Part shown: positions 1 through 9,010 of the stretch, one piece after another
Layout: each line of letters begins with the position of its first letter
Numbering within the stretch: the stretch's first letter is position 1
DNA from: Flavobacterium sp. LHD-80
GTDB lineage: Bacteria; Bacteroidota; Bacteroidia; Flavobacteriales; Flavobacteriaceae
Reading direction: 5' to 3'
DNA length: 64,000 nucleotides
NCBI RefSeq assembly: GCF_030929605.1
Contig: NZ_JAVFVS010000009.1
Span: 1 to 64,000, forward strand
Made by a program: the position numbers and the translations under genes
The notes under the pieces: model-generated
What the model was told of the DNA's origin: nothing
The model's input: the letters and a program-made list of their open reading frames with translations, nothing else
Database searches by the model: none

Positions 1-62
1 AATTTTTCTCAGTTTGATTCCGTATTCCTTGCCAGTGTTTCAGTGAACGTCTTTCGTTGTTG
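1..62 (-). other. Probable rRNA operon leader (16S outside the window)
   Basis: Read on the minus strand, the transcript would begin near CAACAACGAAAGACG and contain GTTCACTGAAACACTGG. From memory this resembles the GTTCnTTGAnATATTGG-type leader found ahead of 16S rRNA in flavobacteria. There is no open reading frame. The identity of the gene beyond position 1 is inferred. Confidence 0.55.
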
Positions 63-68
63 CGGGTG

Positions 69-98
69 CAAAAGTAGCACCTTTATCCAGTTATACAA
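69..98 (-). promoter_or_regulatory. Strong Bacteroidota promoter, probably of an rRNA operon
   Basis: On the minus strand a TTG (96-98) and a TACTTTTG (69-76) are separated by 19 bases, an exact match to the Bacteroidota -33/-7 consensus TTG-N19-TAnnTTTG. A- and T-rich tracts at 99-150 could act as an UP-like element. Transcription would start near position 62 and run off the left edge. The strength of the match and the leader that follows suggest an rRNA operon, but no rRNA gene is visible. Confidence 0.7.
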
Positions 99-623
99 GC
101 TTTTTTATCCTCTTTTTTTGATCTTTTTTCCATCTTTTTCCTAACTCGCTGATAACCGTTTCTTTACAATAAAGGCTTTTTTGCCTGTTCGTGGCTTTTT
201 TCTGAGTTTCGTTATGATTTCCTTGTTTTTCGGCGCTTTCAGCATGCCGGTTTTGCAGAGTTTTTATTCTTTGAAGCTACTTTTTGAAGATAAATCAAGG
301 TCCGAAGCTTGTTTTCAAAGCGCTTTTTAGTCTCGCAGAGGCGCAAAGGCGCAGAGTTTTTCTGCTTTTCGCTCTCTTTTCTTCCAAAATCATCTTTATT
401 CCACATCATCTCTTTCTGGAAACCGGCCCCATAGCCCCGATAGGAGCGGAAATCCTTTTGTGCCGGGGTTCGGCACAAAAGATTGCAGCGGATAGCGGGA
501 TCAGCTCCTGATTAAAAACAAACTCCTAATCTCGAAATTCAAAATTCCTATCAAAAAATCTTCTTCCTTCCCGAATCTTACGGATCGGGACACTCGACCT
601 GGCATCTTATACATATATATATA

Positions 624-691
624 GGAGAATTGAATTCTCCGAAGCGTCTGCGTTACACAGGAGACGCACTGCTGTGCGCCTCTACGGAAAA
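624..691. repeat. Palindrome cluster with a dispersed 32-bp repeat
   Basis: GGAGAATT-G-AATTCTCC (624-640) is a perfect palindrome. GCGTCT (644-649) pairs with AGACGC (662-667). Positions 660-691 are an exact 32-bp match to 46622-46653 and are themselves nearly palindromic (GAGACGCAC / GTGCGCCTC). This looks like a REP-like dispersed intergenic element. Confidence 0.65.
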
Positions 692-729
692 TTGGAATGT
701 AAATCTTACCCTATACATATATGTATAAA

Positions 730-768
730 AGCAAACCCGACAGGTTGTGGAAACCTATCGGGTTTGCT
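730..768. terminator. Large hairpin, possible terminator or REP-like element
   Basis: Arms 730-746 and 752-768 are complementary over 17 bases with one wobble pair and a 5-base loop. On the minus strand the stem is followed by a short T-rich run. No gene ends next to it in the window, so it may be a dispersed palindromic repeat rather than a terminator. Confidence 0.5.
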
Positions 769-922
769 TGAGTATAATCTACTTATATTATATATGTATC
801 GTTTAAACTTTCTATTACTCCTTTGTGAAGCTATTATTTATATCTTTAATATATTTGCTTCAATAAATTGTTTTATAAGAACCAAGAAATTCATTATTCT
901 TTGTTTCTTAAATTGTACCTAA

Positions 923-1288
<366 letters not shown>

Positions 1289-1307
1289 ATAAACATTTTA
1301 TTAAAAA

Positions 1308-2063
1308 CTAAATCACCCCTTGAAGTATGCAGTTTTTAATAAGTTCTGCGGTGTTTTTAGAATTGGATTTTGTCAATATATTATTGCGGTGTTTTTTTAC
1401 TGTCAAAGGGCTTATGAAAAGTTTTTCAGCAATTTCAGTATTATTTAAACCATTTCCGATCAACTTAATAATGTCAATTTCTCTTTTAGAAAATTCCGTG
1501 GATTCATTATTAATTTCGTCAAGACTCAAATTCATAAAAGAGGGTTCGCCATTTAAGCCTATAAGAGATATTTTATAAGTATTAAAACTGCTCAAATGAT
1601 CAATTCGTGTGTGAATGTTTAACGATTTTCCATAACCACCATTATCATCCATGGTCAACATTAATGCTTGATGGTTAAATAAAGCGTATTCCCCACTTTC
1701 CATACGGCATCTGTGACTGTAACTAATCTTATAAGTTAAAAGCTTTTCGCGCCCAATGTTTTCATAAAAGAATTTGGTCAAAAAGGCTTCTGCTTTTATT
1801 ACAAACTCAATATCTTCAGGATGAATTGCTCCCAATACATCATTAAAAGTTATAGTTTCTGGATCAAACCCATGCATTGTAAACAAGGAAGGACTGATGT
1901 GTGAAAGCGACATATCGAAAAAATCAATTATGTAGAACGAAAATGGTCCTGTACTGATAATTGAATTCGTAAGATCATCAAATGAAATTTGATGCTGATT
2001 AGTACTTTTAACAGTACGATTGGTTTCCCATACATCGTGAAGGCTTTGGATCTCAGAAAGCAT
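1308..2063 (-). CDS. LuxR-type transcriptional regulator with PAS-like N-terminus
   Basis: The C-terminal 60 residues form a clear LuxR/NarL helix-turn-helix: FSKREIDIIKLIGNGLNN is the typical scaffold helix start, followed by TEIAEKLFISPLTVKKHRNN. The N-terminal 170 residues lack a receiver Asp and resemble the PAS fold found in flavobacterial LuxR regulators (FSFYIIDFFDMSLSHISPSLF, HPEDIEFV, YALFNHQALML), so it probably senses a small ligand rather than a phosphate. No target genes are evident; it lies between a small unknown gene and a divergently unlinked serine hydrolase and appears monocistronic. Confidence 0.85.
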   Translation of the reverse strand: MLSEIQSLHDVWETNRTVKSTNQHQISFDDLTNSIISTGPFSFYIIDFFDMSLSHISPSLFTMHGFDPETITFNDVLGAIHPEDIEFVIKAEAFLTKFFYENIGREKLLTYKISYSHRCRMESGEYALFNHQALMLTMDDNGGYGKSLNIHTRIDHLSSFNTYKISLIGLNGEPSFMNLSLDEINNESTEFSKREIDIIKLIGNGLNNTEIAEKLFISPLTVKKHRNNILTKSNSKNTAELIKNCILQGVI

Positions 2064-2197
2064 AAATAATTTACTTTAAACGTTTGTTAAAACAAATAAA
2101 CATAAAAAATTTGAATTGAATATACTTACTCAATTAAAGTTAAGTTACATTTAAATTGCTTTAAATATTACCCTACAGATTTTTTTATGCAATGTGT

Positions 2198-3556
2198 TTA
2201 TTGATTTTTTTTCCATTCAAAATTCCCATTTTGACTTACATTAAATTTTGTAACCTTCCCATTTTCCTTTATAAATTCGCATTCTGCACCTAGAATATTC
2301 TTAAACTGGAATTTAGTATCAGATTGAAAAATTAAAGGAACTGTTCCTTGTCCTGAAATTTCAGCAATTAAATGCTCATTTTCTCTTTTGATTGTTATTG
2401 TTCTTTTAGTATTTATCGATAATGTATAAGTACCTATATATTCATTTAGTAAGGCGACATCTACTTTTACTTCATTTTGAAATGTTTTTCCCAATGCAAG
2501 ACTGGCAATATCAACTGATAATTCGTCCTTCGGAGCACATTCGCAATTAAACAATGCGGCAACAAACACGTCCTCTTCGGGGTAATATATTTCATTAGTT
2601 AGAAAACCTGTTATGGCGCCGCCATGCTCTATGGATTTTATTCCATTTAGATTTTTTAGTATCCAGCCATATCCATATTCTGTTACGCTTCCATCTTTTA
2701 ACTTAAAAGGTACAAATGCTTTCTCTAGAGTTTCTTTTTTGAGGATTTTATAAGAATACAACCCAATGTTCCATTTAAATAAATCTTCAACATTTGAAAT
2801 TAATTCACCTGCAGCATATGCAATAGTCATGCTCCAGTAATCAGCGTTTTTAAATGTTGTGCCTTCTTTTCGGTATCCATTAACTCGGTTTGGGATAAGA
2901 TTATTCGAAGTGTCAAAATAGACATGATTTAAATCTAATGGTTTTAAGATATTTTCCTGCACATATGTTTTATAACTTTTACCTGATGCTTTTTCAATAA
3001 TATATCCCAACAGAAAATAGCCCGAATTACTGTATTTATATTTAGTTCCAGGCTCAAACTCTAATGGAACATTTTTAAAGAGATTTATAATTTCCGTAGG
3101 ATTAAAGTCTCTCCTTTCTAAATTAGGTTCCTGATAATCAATCTGCATATAATCTTTTATTCCAGAGGTATGAGTCAGGAGATTTTCAATAGTTATCGTT
3201 TTGGACTTTGATGGAAAATCAGCAACAAATTTCTGCAGGCTGTCTTGTAAAGAAATTTTACCTTGCTCTACTAATTGCAAAATTGCAACAGCTGTAAATT
3301 GTTTTGTAATAGACCCCAGCTTAAAAACCATTTCAGGAGTAATAGGTACATTTAATTCTAGGTTTGCGCTTCCAAATGCTTTTTTATAAACGATTTTTCC
3401 CTTTTTTGCAACCAATACTTCGCAACCAGGTTCCAATTTGCTGAATTTCGAAGAAAGCAGTTCATCTAATTTTTTTTCTAATTGTTTATCTTGTGCAGAT
3501 TGCCCATAAGTACTAACCAAACATAAAAGGCTGAGAAGAAAATATAATTTATTCAT
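2198..3556 (-). CDS. Secreted serine hydrolase, class C beta-lactamase / D-peptidase family
   Basis: This 452-aa protein has an N-terminal signal peptide of about 18 residues. The penicillin-binding-protein-like fold is shown by S82-I-T-K85 (SxxK nucleophile and base), Y175-S-N177 (YxN) and H311-G-G313 (the KTG equivalent). The last 100 residues form a small C-terminal beta domain common in Bacteroidota members. Such enzymes act in the periplasm or at the cell surface as D-Ala-D-Ala peptidases, esterases or beta-lactamases; the sequence does not decide which. It lies 66 bp downstream of the last PUL1 gene on the same strand, but a functional link is not evident. Confidence 0.88.
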   Translation of the reverse strand: MNKLYFLLSLLCLVSTYGQSAQDKQLEKKLDELLSSKFSKLEPGCEVLVAKKGKIVYKKAFGSANLELNVPITPEMVFKLGSITKQFTAVAILQLVEQGKISLQDSLQKFVADFPSKSKTITIENLLTHTSGIKDYMQIDYQEPNLERRDFNPTEIINLFKNVPLEFEPGTKYKYSNSGYFLLGYIIEKASGKSYKTYVQENILKPLDLNHVYFDTSNNLIPNRVNGYRKEGTTFKNADYWSMTIAYAAGELISNVEDLFKWNIGLYSYKILKKETLEKAFVPFKLKDGSVTEYGYGWILKNLNGIKSIEHGGAITGFLTNEIYYPEEDVFVAALFNCECAPKDELSVDIASLALGKTFQNEVKVDVALLNEYIGTYTLSINTKRTITIKRENEHLIAEISGQGTVPLIFQSDTKFQFKNILGAECEFIKENGKVTKFNVSQNGNFEWKKNQ

Positions 3557-3622
3557 CTGTCAATTAATTAGATATTATGAAATGGGTTAAGATAATCTGA
3601 TTGTATTCAATACCCTATTTGG

Positions 3623-5635
3623 CTATTTTTCATTAAAATTAACCAATTTCTTTGTTCCATTATTAAACTCTACACTAACAGTTCCGTTTTTTTCTTGAAT
3701 TTTTACAGGAACTAACTCTTTATTCTTCCATTTTTCGCCTGACTTCTTCCAAAGCATCAAAACTGAAAAAATATTAGAGTTTTTTGTTTCACAATTAGCA
3801 ACAACATTAATCACTGTACTTTCACTGCTTTCTGGATGCAATCCTTTAGCCTTTACAATTTCAGTCTTATTCCATCCTAAAAGTGGAATTACTGCAAGCT
3901 GGTATTTTCCGTTATCAATAATGGTAACCTCGTATCCTTCGACTTTCTTTTTAGTTGTAATAATTTCTTTGTCTAATTTTGGAAGCGCATAATGACCTAA
4001 ACGCATTGAAACTGGTTTATCGCTATTATTTTTATCCACTCTCAAAATTCCGTTAGGTAAAGGAATGTCGGTCAAGTCGAACTGTATGCTTTCATCTGTT
4101 TCTAAAACAGCATTTCTATAATAAATGTTGTTTTCAAATTTTTTAAAAGTGTATAATCTAAAAGCTTCCCATTGATCCTTTTTATTTTTGATTACATAGT
4201 TCATGGCAACTTCACCATTTTCGCCATCGGCTTGCCATGGAAAAGCGCTGTTATAAGATAATCTGTTATAGTTTTCTGTTGATCTAAATTTTTGCCAGTC
4301 GCTACTTACCTTTTCATGGCACCACGCTCTAACTTCTGAAGCACCAATATTAGGATAATCTGTAATTAAGATTTTTGAGTCTCCTTGATACTTATTGTAA
4401 ACCTCGTTTTTTTTGAATTTTTTTTCCCAATCTCCGTTGTTTTCCTTGCTTTTCCAAAACGGATTATCATCAGGAACTAGTAAACCCAAAAAGATTTTCC
4501 CCATCCAATATACACTTCCGCGACAGCTGTAATTTTGAACTGCTGGCTCGAAAGCACCATAAAACCCAAGCGTAGGCACATTGTCTTTCATAAAATCAGG
4601 ATGCGTTAAAAATTGTTTTATTACACCCGATGAAATTCTGCGCATCCATCCGTAATTTGTATTTGGATCGTTTTGAAATCCCATTAAAGGAAAAGGAACT
4701 ACGGCACCTGTTCTATAACTGATGCTTCTTCCCCACATAATCATTTCACCATCTTTGCTGAATAAATATGGATAATTGTCTTTTAGATCACTAAAATTGG
4801 ATGCAAACTTAGATGCATATTCAGGATAATGTTTTCTTCCGAAGAACTCTGACCAGATTGTTCCATACATCTGAAAAGCCCACATACTGTAATAATCAAA
4901 AGCCGGAGCGTCATTGTACCAACCATTGCCTCGATAATGTTTGAGTGATTTTTCTAAATACTCAACAAGCAATTTTTCATTGACCTCATAACCTTGTTCT
5001 TTATAAAAACTTAAGACAAAAATGTTGAAAAATTTCCAGTTTGAATCAACTGTTGGACCGTCGCCGTAACTCAACATTATTTTGGCTAGATCGTCTTTCT
5101 GTTTTTGCGGAAGCGGTTTCCATAAAACATCTGGATTTGTCATTAATGAAAGTGCCAAAGCTCCAAATTCGACTAATTTTTGGCTTGGACCTCCATTTTT
5201 CCCTCGTGGTTCAATATATGATGAACTTTTTGGATCAGTTAATTTTCCGATTTGATAACGATAATAATCGGCAACTTTAATGTTGTTGATTACTAAATTT
5301 GGATTTTCTTTTAATAAAGGTGAAGCAATAAATAAAGTTCTGCAAAGACCTTCTAATTTTTCTGTTGGAACCTGAGATTCATTTGCTGGATAACTTTTTC
5401 CTTCCTGTTTTGGGAATTTCATCGGATCATCAATTGAATGAACATAGCTGAATGCACCTTCTAATAAATAAAGTGCTGCATCTTTCCAATGTTGTTTTGT
5501 CATTCCTGTATAAGGACTTGTATTAAAATCAGGATTTTTTATCTGAAATATATTCTCAGTATTTTCTTTTTGTTGTGAAAATAACAATTGCCCGAAAATA
5601 ACAGCCAAAAACAAGAATGTTCTTAATTTATTCAT
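3623..5635 (-). CDS. DUF2264 family secreted protein, probable glycan hydrolase
   Basis: The 670-aa protein has a signal peptide (about 1-20) and then a DUF2264 region (about 40-400) with many aromatic-rich helical hairpins (HWKDAALYLLEG, NWKFFNIFVLSFYKEQGYE, WYNDAPAFDYYSMWAFQMYG), typical of an alpha/alpha-toroid sugar-binding fold. A beta-rich domain completes the C-terminus. My recollection is that DUF2264 overlaps a glycosidase family with beta-glucuronidase activity on arabinogalactan (GH154); this needs checking. Its stop codon-start codon contact with the GH43 gene (TAAAATG, one base between stop and start) implies translational coupling. It is last in the GH16-GH43-GH43-DUF2264 operon and is the longer of two DUF2264 proteins in PUL1. 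Confidence 0.8.
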   Translation of the reverse strand: MNKLRTFLFLAVIFGQLLFSQQKENTENIFQIKNPDFNTSPYTGMTKQHWKDAALYLLEGAFSYVHSIDDPMKFPKQEGKSYPANESQVPTEKLEGLCRTLFIASPLLKENPNLVINNIKVADYYRYQIGKLTDPKSSSYIEPRGKNGGPSQKLVEFGALALSLMTNPDVLWKPLPQKQKDDLAKIMLSYGDGPTVDSNWKFFNIFVLSFYKEQGYEVNEKLLVEYLEKSLKHYRGNGWYNDAPAFDYYSMWAFQMYGTIWSEFFGRKHYPEYASKFASNFSDLKDNYPYLFSKDGEMIMWGRSISYRTGAVVPFPLMGFQNDPNTNYGWMRRISSGVIKQFLTHPDFMKDNVPTLGFYGAFEPAVQNYSCRGSVYWMGKIFLGLLVPDDNPFWKSKENNGDWEKKFKKNEVYNKYQGDSKILITDYPNIGASEVRAWCHEKVSSDWQKFRSTENYNRLSYNSAFPWQADGENGEVAMNYVIKNKKDQWEAFRLYTFKKFENNIYYRNAVLETDESIQFDLTDIPLPNGILRVDKNNSDKPVSMRLGHYALPKLDKEIITTKKKVEGYEVTIIDNGKYQLAVIPLLGWNKTEIVKAKGLHPESSESTVINVVANCETKNSNIFSVLMLWKKSGEKWKNKELVPVKIQEKNGTVSVEFNNGTKKLVNFNEK

Positions 5636-5636
5636 T

Positions 5637-6665
5637 TTAAAAATTTTGTAATTCTTTTAATACTACTAACTTATCTCCAGATAAATCAACCTCAAAAAAT
5701 TTCGGAATCCTAACTGTTTTTCCTTCCACTTTTTTATGACTATGAACCGACATCAACCATTTGCCTTCAAATGTTTTAAATAGCATGCCATGACCAAAGT
5801 TTGGCGGCGTGATAGGATCTTTTTCCTGAATCCACGGACCATCTAAAGTGCCACTTTTAGAATATGCTACCCCTTGAGTATAAACATCATAAATCCAGCT
5901 CGTCCAAATCATTCCTAAACGTCCTGAACCAGTTGTAAACAAATATGGGCCATCTGTAACTTTATTTGGTTTGTCATTTCCTTTTGCGTCTTTTTCTCTG
6001 CTCCAAGGTGAATCGCTTGCTTTAAAAAGCAATTTTCCCTCTCCTATTGATCCGCTTAAATCTGGTTTAAGCTCAATTTTTTCAATAGTTCCATTGCCGT
6101 TTTGCAACCATTCATAACAATAGATCATATACGGTTTTTCATTTTTATCAACCCAAAATGTACCGTCTAAAGTTGGTTTATTGGGAGGCAAATAAATATC
6201 ATCTTTCATTGGCACGTATGGACCTTCAGCATTATCGCTGACCAAAATATGACTTGCGCGACGCTCAATAGTATTACCGTCAACTTTGTCTATTATTTTA
6301 TCTCTATTTGTAAAAGTGGCGAAGTAGTAATATTTATTTTTAAACTGATGAAATTCTGCGGCCCAAATCATTGGGTTTGATCCCATCCAAGAATTTGGGT
6401 CTGTTTTGGCAATTTCATAAGGACCGCTCCATAATTTTAAATCTTTGCTTTTCCAAAGTAATCCACCTGTACCCGTCATGTAATACATATTGGTTTTCTT
6501 ATCTGCTAAAATAGCTGGGTCGCTCAATCGAATTGAGTCTAATGGAACAGCTTCTTTTATTGTTCTCTTTTTTTGAGCATGCGCCGTTGAAAAATATAAA
6601 AAGCATATAACCATAGAAAAGACAAGACGTGATTTCTGTTTAAAATAATTTTGCTGTGTTTTCAT
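5637..6665 (-). CDS. Glycoside hydrolase family 43-type protein
   Basis: A 342-aa secreted protein (signal peptide about 1-30) with a five-bladed beta-propeller pattern typical of GH43. The expected catalytic base is D49 in RLSDPAIL, and LDGTFW supplies a second Asp. Where classical GH43 enzymes have an EGP motif carrying the acid Glu, this protein has VTDGPYL with D238. Blades carry MYYMTGTGG, KYYYFATF and RLGMIWTSW. Substrate is uncertain: arabinose- or galactose-containing side chains are possible from context. It is separated from the next gene by one base and from the preceding GH43 gene by 77 bp. Confidence 0.8.
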   Translation of the reverse strand: MKTQQNYFKQKSRLVFSMVICFLYFSTAHAQKKRTIKEAVPLDSIRLSDPAILADKKTNMYYMTGTGGLLWKSKDLKLWSGPYEIAKTDPNSWMGSNPMIWAAEFHQFKNKYYYFATFTNRDKIIDKVDGNTIERRASHILVSDNAEGPYVPMKDDIYLPPNKPTLDGTFWVDKNEKPYMIYCYEWLQNGNGTIEKIELKPDLSGSIGEGKLLFKASDSPWSREKDAKGNDKPNKVTDGPYLFTTGSGRLGMIWTSWIYDVYTQGVAYSKSGTLDGPWIQEKDPITPPNFGHGMLFKTFEGKWLMSVHSHKKVEGKTVRIPKFFEVDLSGDKLVVLKELQNF

Positions 6666-6742
6666 TTTCCTGATCTTTTAAATAATATACTTATTTAGAA
6701 ACTTCTAATTTATCAATTTACAGATGTTTACAACTATTTATT

Positions 6743-7870
6743 TTATTGCTTTTCTGCAAAAGAGTTCAAATTCCATTTATCAGCCCATTCCAAAATGGGT
6801 TTTTCGTTGGAAATTTTTATTGGCAACCAAATATATCCTCCGTCAATAGGGTTTTCAGGTTTCCAGCGATCTGCCATAAAAATGAATTGCTCCTTTTTTC
6901 CAGAAACAGGAAGAATATACGTGCTTTGCGAATGAAAAGTAAGTTCCGAATCCTTACCCACACATGGATTTCCTAAAGATTTCCATGGTCCTAAAACTGA
7001 TTTAGACGAAAAAGATCGAGCCTCATTTGGATCCCAGCCCGTACATCCAGAAGTTATCATATAATAAATGCCTTCTTTTTTAAAAATAGCAGGCGCTTCA
7101 TTATGGCCAGCAGGCGCCATTCGGGTCCATTTTTCGGTAAAATCTAAATAGTCATCTGTAAGTTCTGAAATATGAAGCGTCAAATTATCTTCAGAAGAAT
7201 GAATCAGATATGCTTTTTCATCATCATCAACATAAACTGTCATGTCTCTGGACATTTGACCTTTATTAAAATCTCGGCGAACAAGCAGACCATTGTTGAT
7301 AGCTGTCAACCATTCAGGACTCCATGATTTTAACTGATTTTCATTGGCAGAAGCAATTTTGAATTCCTCTTTATAACCCATTGGCCAAACCCTTTTATTT
7401 GGACGATAGGATTTTAGAAATTTGAAAGGGCCTTTTGGGTTGTCACTTACAGCAACGGCCGCTTTTGCCGCATTATAACCCTGGCCTTTTAGTTCTAAGT
7501 GAAACCACATTATATACTTGCCCGATTTTTTATTGAAAATAACTTTTGGACGTTCCATTACGCATCCTTTTGTTATTTCAGAATTTGGGTCGCTTTCTAT
7601 TTTTAATACAATTCCCTCATTTTTCCAATTGTATAAATCTTTAGAAGAATAACAACTGAAACCAATTAAAGATGTATTTCCAGACTTTCCACTTGTTTTG
7701 TATTCGCCATACCAATAATAAGTTCCAGCATCAAATAAAATTCCGCCACCGTGTGCGTTTATGTGAACGCCATCAGTATCTTTCCATTCTTTTCCTGGCG
7801 CAAATTCTTTATTTTGACTGAACATTATAATGCTGATTAAACTTATAATGATTGAATATTGTAATCTCAT
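6743..7870 (-). CDS. GH43 family, probable exo-beta-1,3-galactanase (subfamily 24-like)
   Basis: A 375-aa secreted enzyme with an N-terminal hydrophobic signal (about 1-17). The segments DTDGVHINAHGGGILF, YYWYGEYKTSG and MERPKVIFN (E106) match what I know of GH43_24-type exo-beta-1,3-galactanases, which release galactose, including substituted units, from the beta-1,3-galactan backbone of type II arabinogalactan. E258 in NEAPAIF is the likely general acid. This family typically lacks the classical Asp base. The gene begins 3 bp after the stop codon of the GH16 gene, so the two are co-translated. The subfamily assignment is from motif memory; GH43 itself is safe. Confidence 0.82.
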   Translation of the reverse strand: MRLQYSIIISLISIIMFSQNKEFAPGKEWKDTDGVHINAHGGGILFDAGTYYWYGEYKTSGKSGNTSLIGFSCYSSKDLYNWKNEGIVLKIESDPNSEITKGCVMERPKVIFNKKSGKYIMWFHLELKGQGYNAAKAAVAVSDNPKGPFKFLKSYRPNKRVWPMGYKEEFKIASANENQLKSWSPEWLTAINNGLLVRRDFNKGQMSRDMTVYVDDDEKAYLIHSSEDNLTLHISELTDDYLDFTEKWTRMAPAGHNEAPAIFKKEGIYYMITSGCTGWDPNEARSFSSKSVLGPWKSLGNPCVGKDSELTFHSQSTYILPVSGKKEQFIFMADRWKPENPIDGGYIWLPIKISNEKPILEWADKWNLNSFAEKQ

Positions 7871-7873
7871 TTT

Positions 7874-8728
7874 TTAATTATTTTTTTGATAAACCCTGAT
7901 ATAATCTATTATGTATTTTGACGGAAAACTGTTTTCTGTTAGCTCCCCTCCATTTATGCCGCCAACAGCCAGATTGACCAATAAATAATGCGGCTGTTGA
8001 AACGGAAGTGTTTTTTGATCTGAATATTTAGCCTCTTTCACATCAATTTCATTTAACAACTGATCGTCAACATATAATCTGATCCAGTCGGCATCCCAAT
8101 CCATTCGCCAAATGTGAAATTTATCTGCCCACGAATTATCTTTAAAATCACTCAGTTTTACTGTTTGGCTGTCCCAAGCAACATCACGTTGGTTTGATTT
8201 CCAAGCGGCGTTTGCTAAAATTTTTCCGGTATAATATTCCATAATATCAATTTCTCCATTTGCGGGCCAGTTTCCTTCAATGCCCAAAGTCCAAAAGGCC
8301 GGCCACATTCCGTTTTTTACCGGAATTTTAGCCCGCATTTCGAATCGGCCATATTGCCAGGAATACTTTCCGCGAGTAATTAAACATGAAGAAGTGACTT
8401 TTATAGAATCTCTTTGTTTTTTCCAGTCATGATGATTTTTGGAAATAAAATTTGGGTTTGCTCTATTTTCTTCTCTCGCTTCAATAATCAAAAATCCATC
8501 TTTGCAGTAGGCATTTTCTTTTTGATACCATTGGTTTTCTTCATTTCTCACAAAACCCGATTCGTAATTCCAATTCTTTTCATTTGGAACTCCGTTTTTC
8601 GAAAATTCATCACTCCAAACTAATTTGTATTCTTTATCTCTAAGCGCTTTTTCTGCATTTGAAACAAATCCAGAAATCACTGTCAGAACAGCAATTACAA
8701 GCACAAACCTTAAAAGGTAAAATTTCAT
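7874..8728 (-). CDS. GH16 family endo-glycanase
   Basis: A 284-aa exported beta-jelly-roll enzyme with an N-terminal hydrophobic segment. The GH16 signature E159-I-D161-I-M-E164 gives nucleophile, helper Asp and acid/base. KLVWSDEF near the N-terminus and HIWRMDWDADWIRLYVDDQ near residue 210 are typical of the bacterial laminarinase-like subfamily (GH16_3), which includes endo-beta-1,3-glucanases and endo-beta-1,3-galactanases. With a GH43_24-type exo-galactanase directly downstream, an endo-galactanase role is plausible but not proven. It is the first gene of the four-gene enzyme operon, 282 bp downstream of susD. Confidence 0.9.
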   Translation of the reverse strand: MKFYLLRFVLVIAVLTVISGFVSNAEKALRDKEYKLVWSDEFSKNGVPNEKNWNYESGFVRNEENQWYQKENAYCKDGFLIIEAREENRANPNFISKNHHDWKKQRDSIKVTSSCLITRGKYSWQYGRFEMRAKIPVKNGMWPAFWTLGIEGNWPANGEIDIMEYYTGKILANAAWKSNQRDVAWDSQTVKLSDFKDNSWADKFHIWRMDWDADWIRLYVDDQLLNEIDVKEAKYSDQKTLPFQQPHYLLVNLAVGGINGGELTENSFPSKYIIDYIRVYQKNN

Positions 8729-9010
8729 TTCTTATTTTTTTTAATTGAAAAAGCGACGTTTAAATTTTGCTTGATTTATTCCAATAAAAAGCTCTGACAT
8801 TATCTCTATTGATGAAATAATGCGTTACAAATAAATATTAAATCTATTATTTGGAAATAAATCAGCAGTAGCAAATTGCTTAAAAAGCAGATTGCTGATT
8901 ATATAAACTTTGGCAATACTAATAAACAATACCTCTGCTGCATTTACAGCAGAGATATTATTTAAGTCCAAAACATGACAACCTAATCTAAATAGGTAAA
9001 AAACATTTTT
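8729..9010. other. Intergenic region with two hairpins between susD and GH16
   Basis: CTCTGCTG (8933-8940) and CAGCAGAG (8947-8954) form a perfect 8-bp stem with a 6-base loop; AATCAGCA (8860-8867) pairs with TGCTGATT (8893-8900) around further complementary bases. In the direction of transcription these follow susD and precede GH16, so they may attenuate transcription or protect the susCD mRNA 3' end. T-tracts are weak. No clear promoter for GH16 was found. Confidence 0.5.

Noticed and set aside
239..478. Open frame of 79 aa on the minus strand (and overlapping plus-strand frames at 284-511)
   Set aside because: The frames run through dispersed repeats (GCAGAGGCGCAAAGG), lack family motifs and overlap each other.
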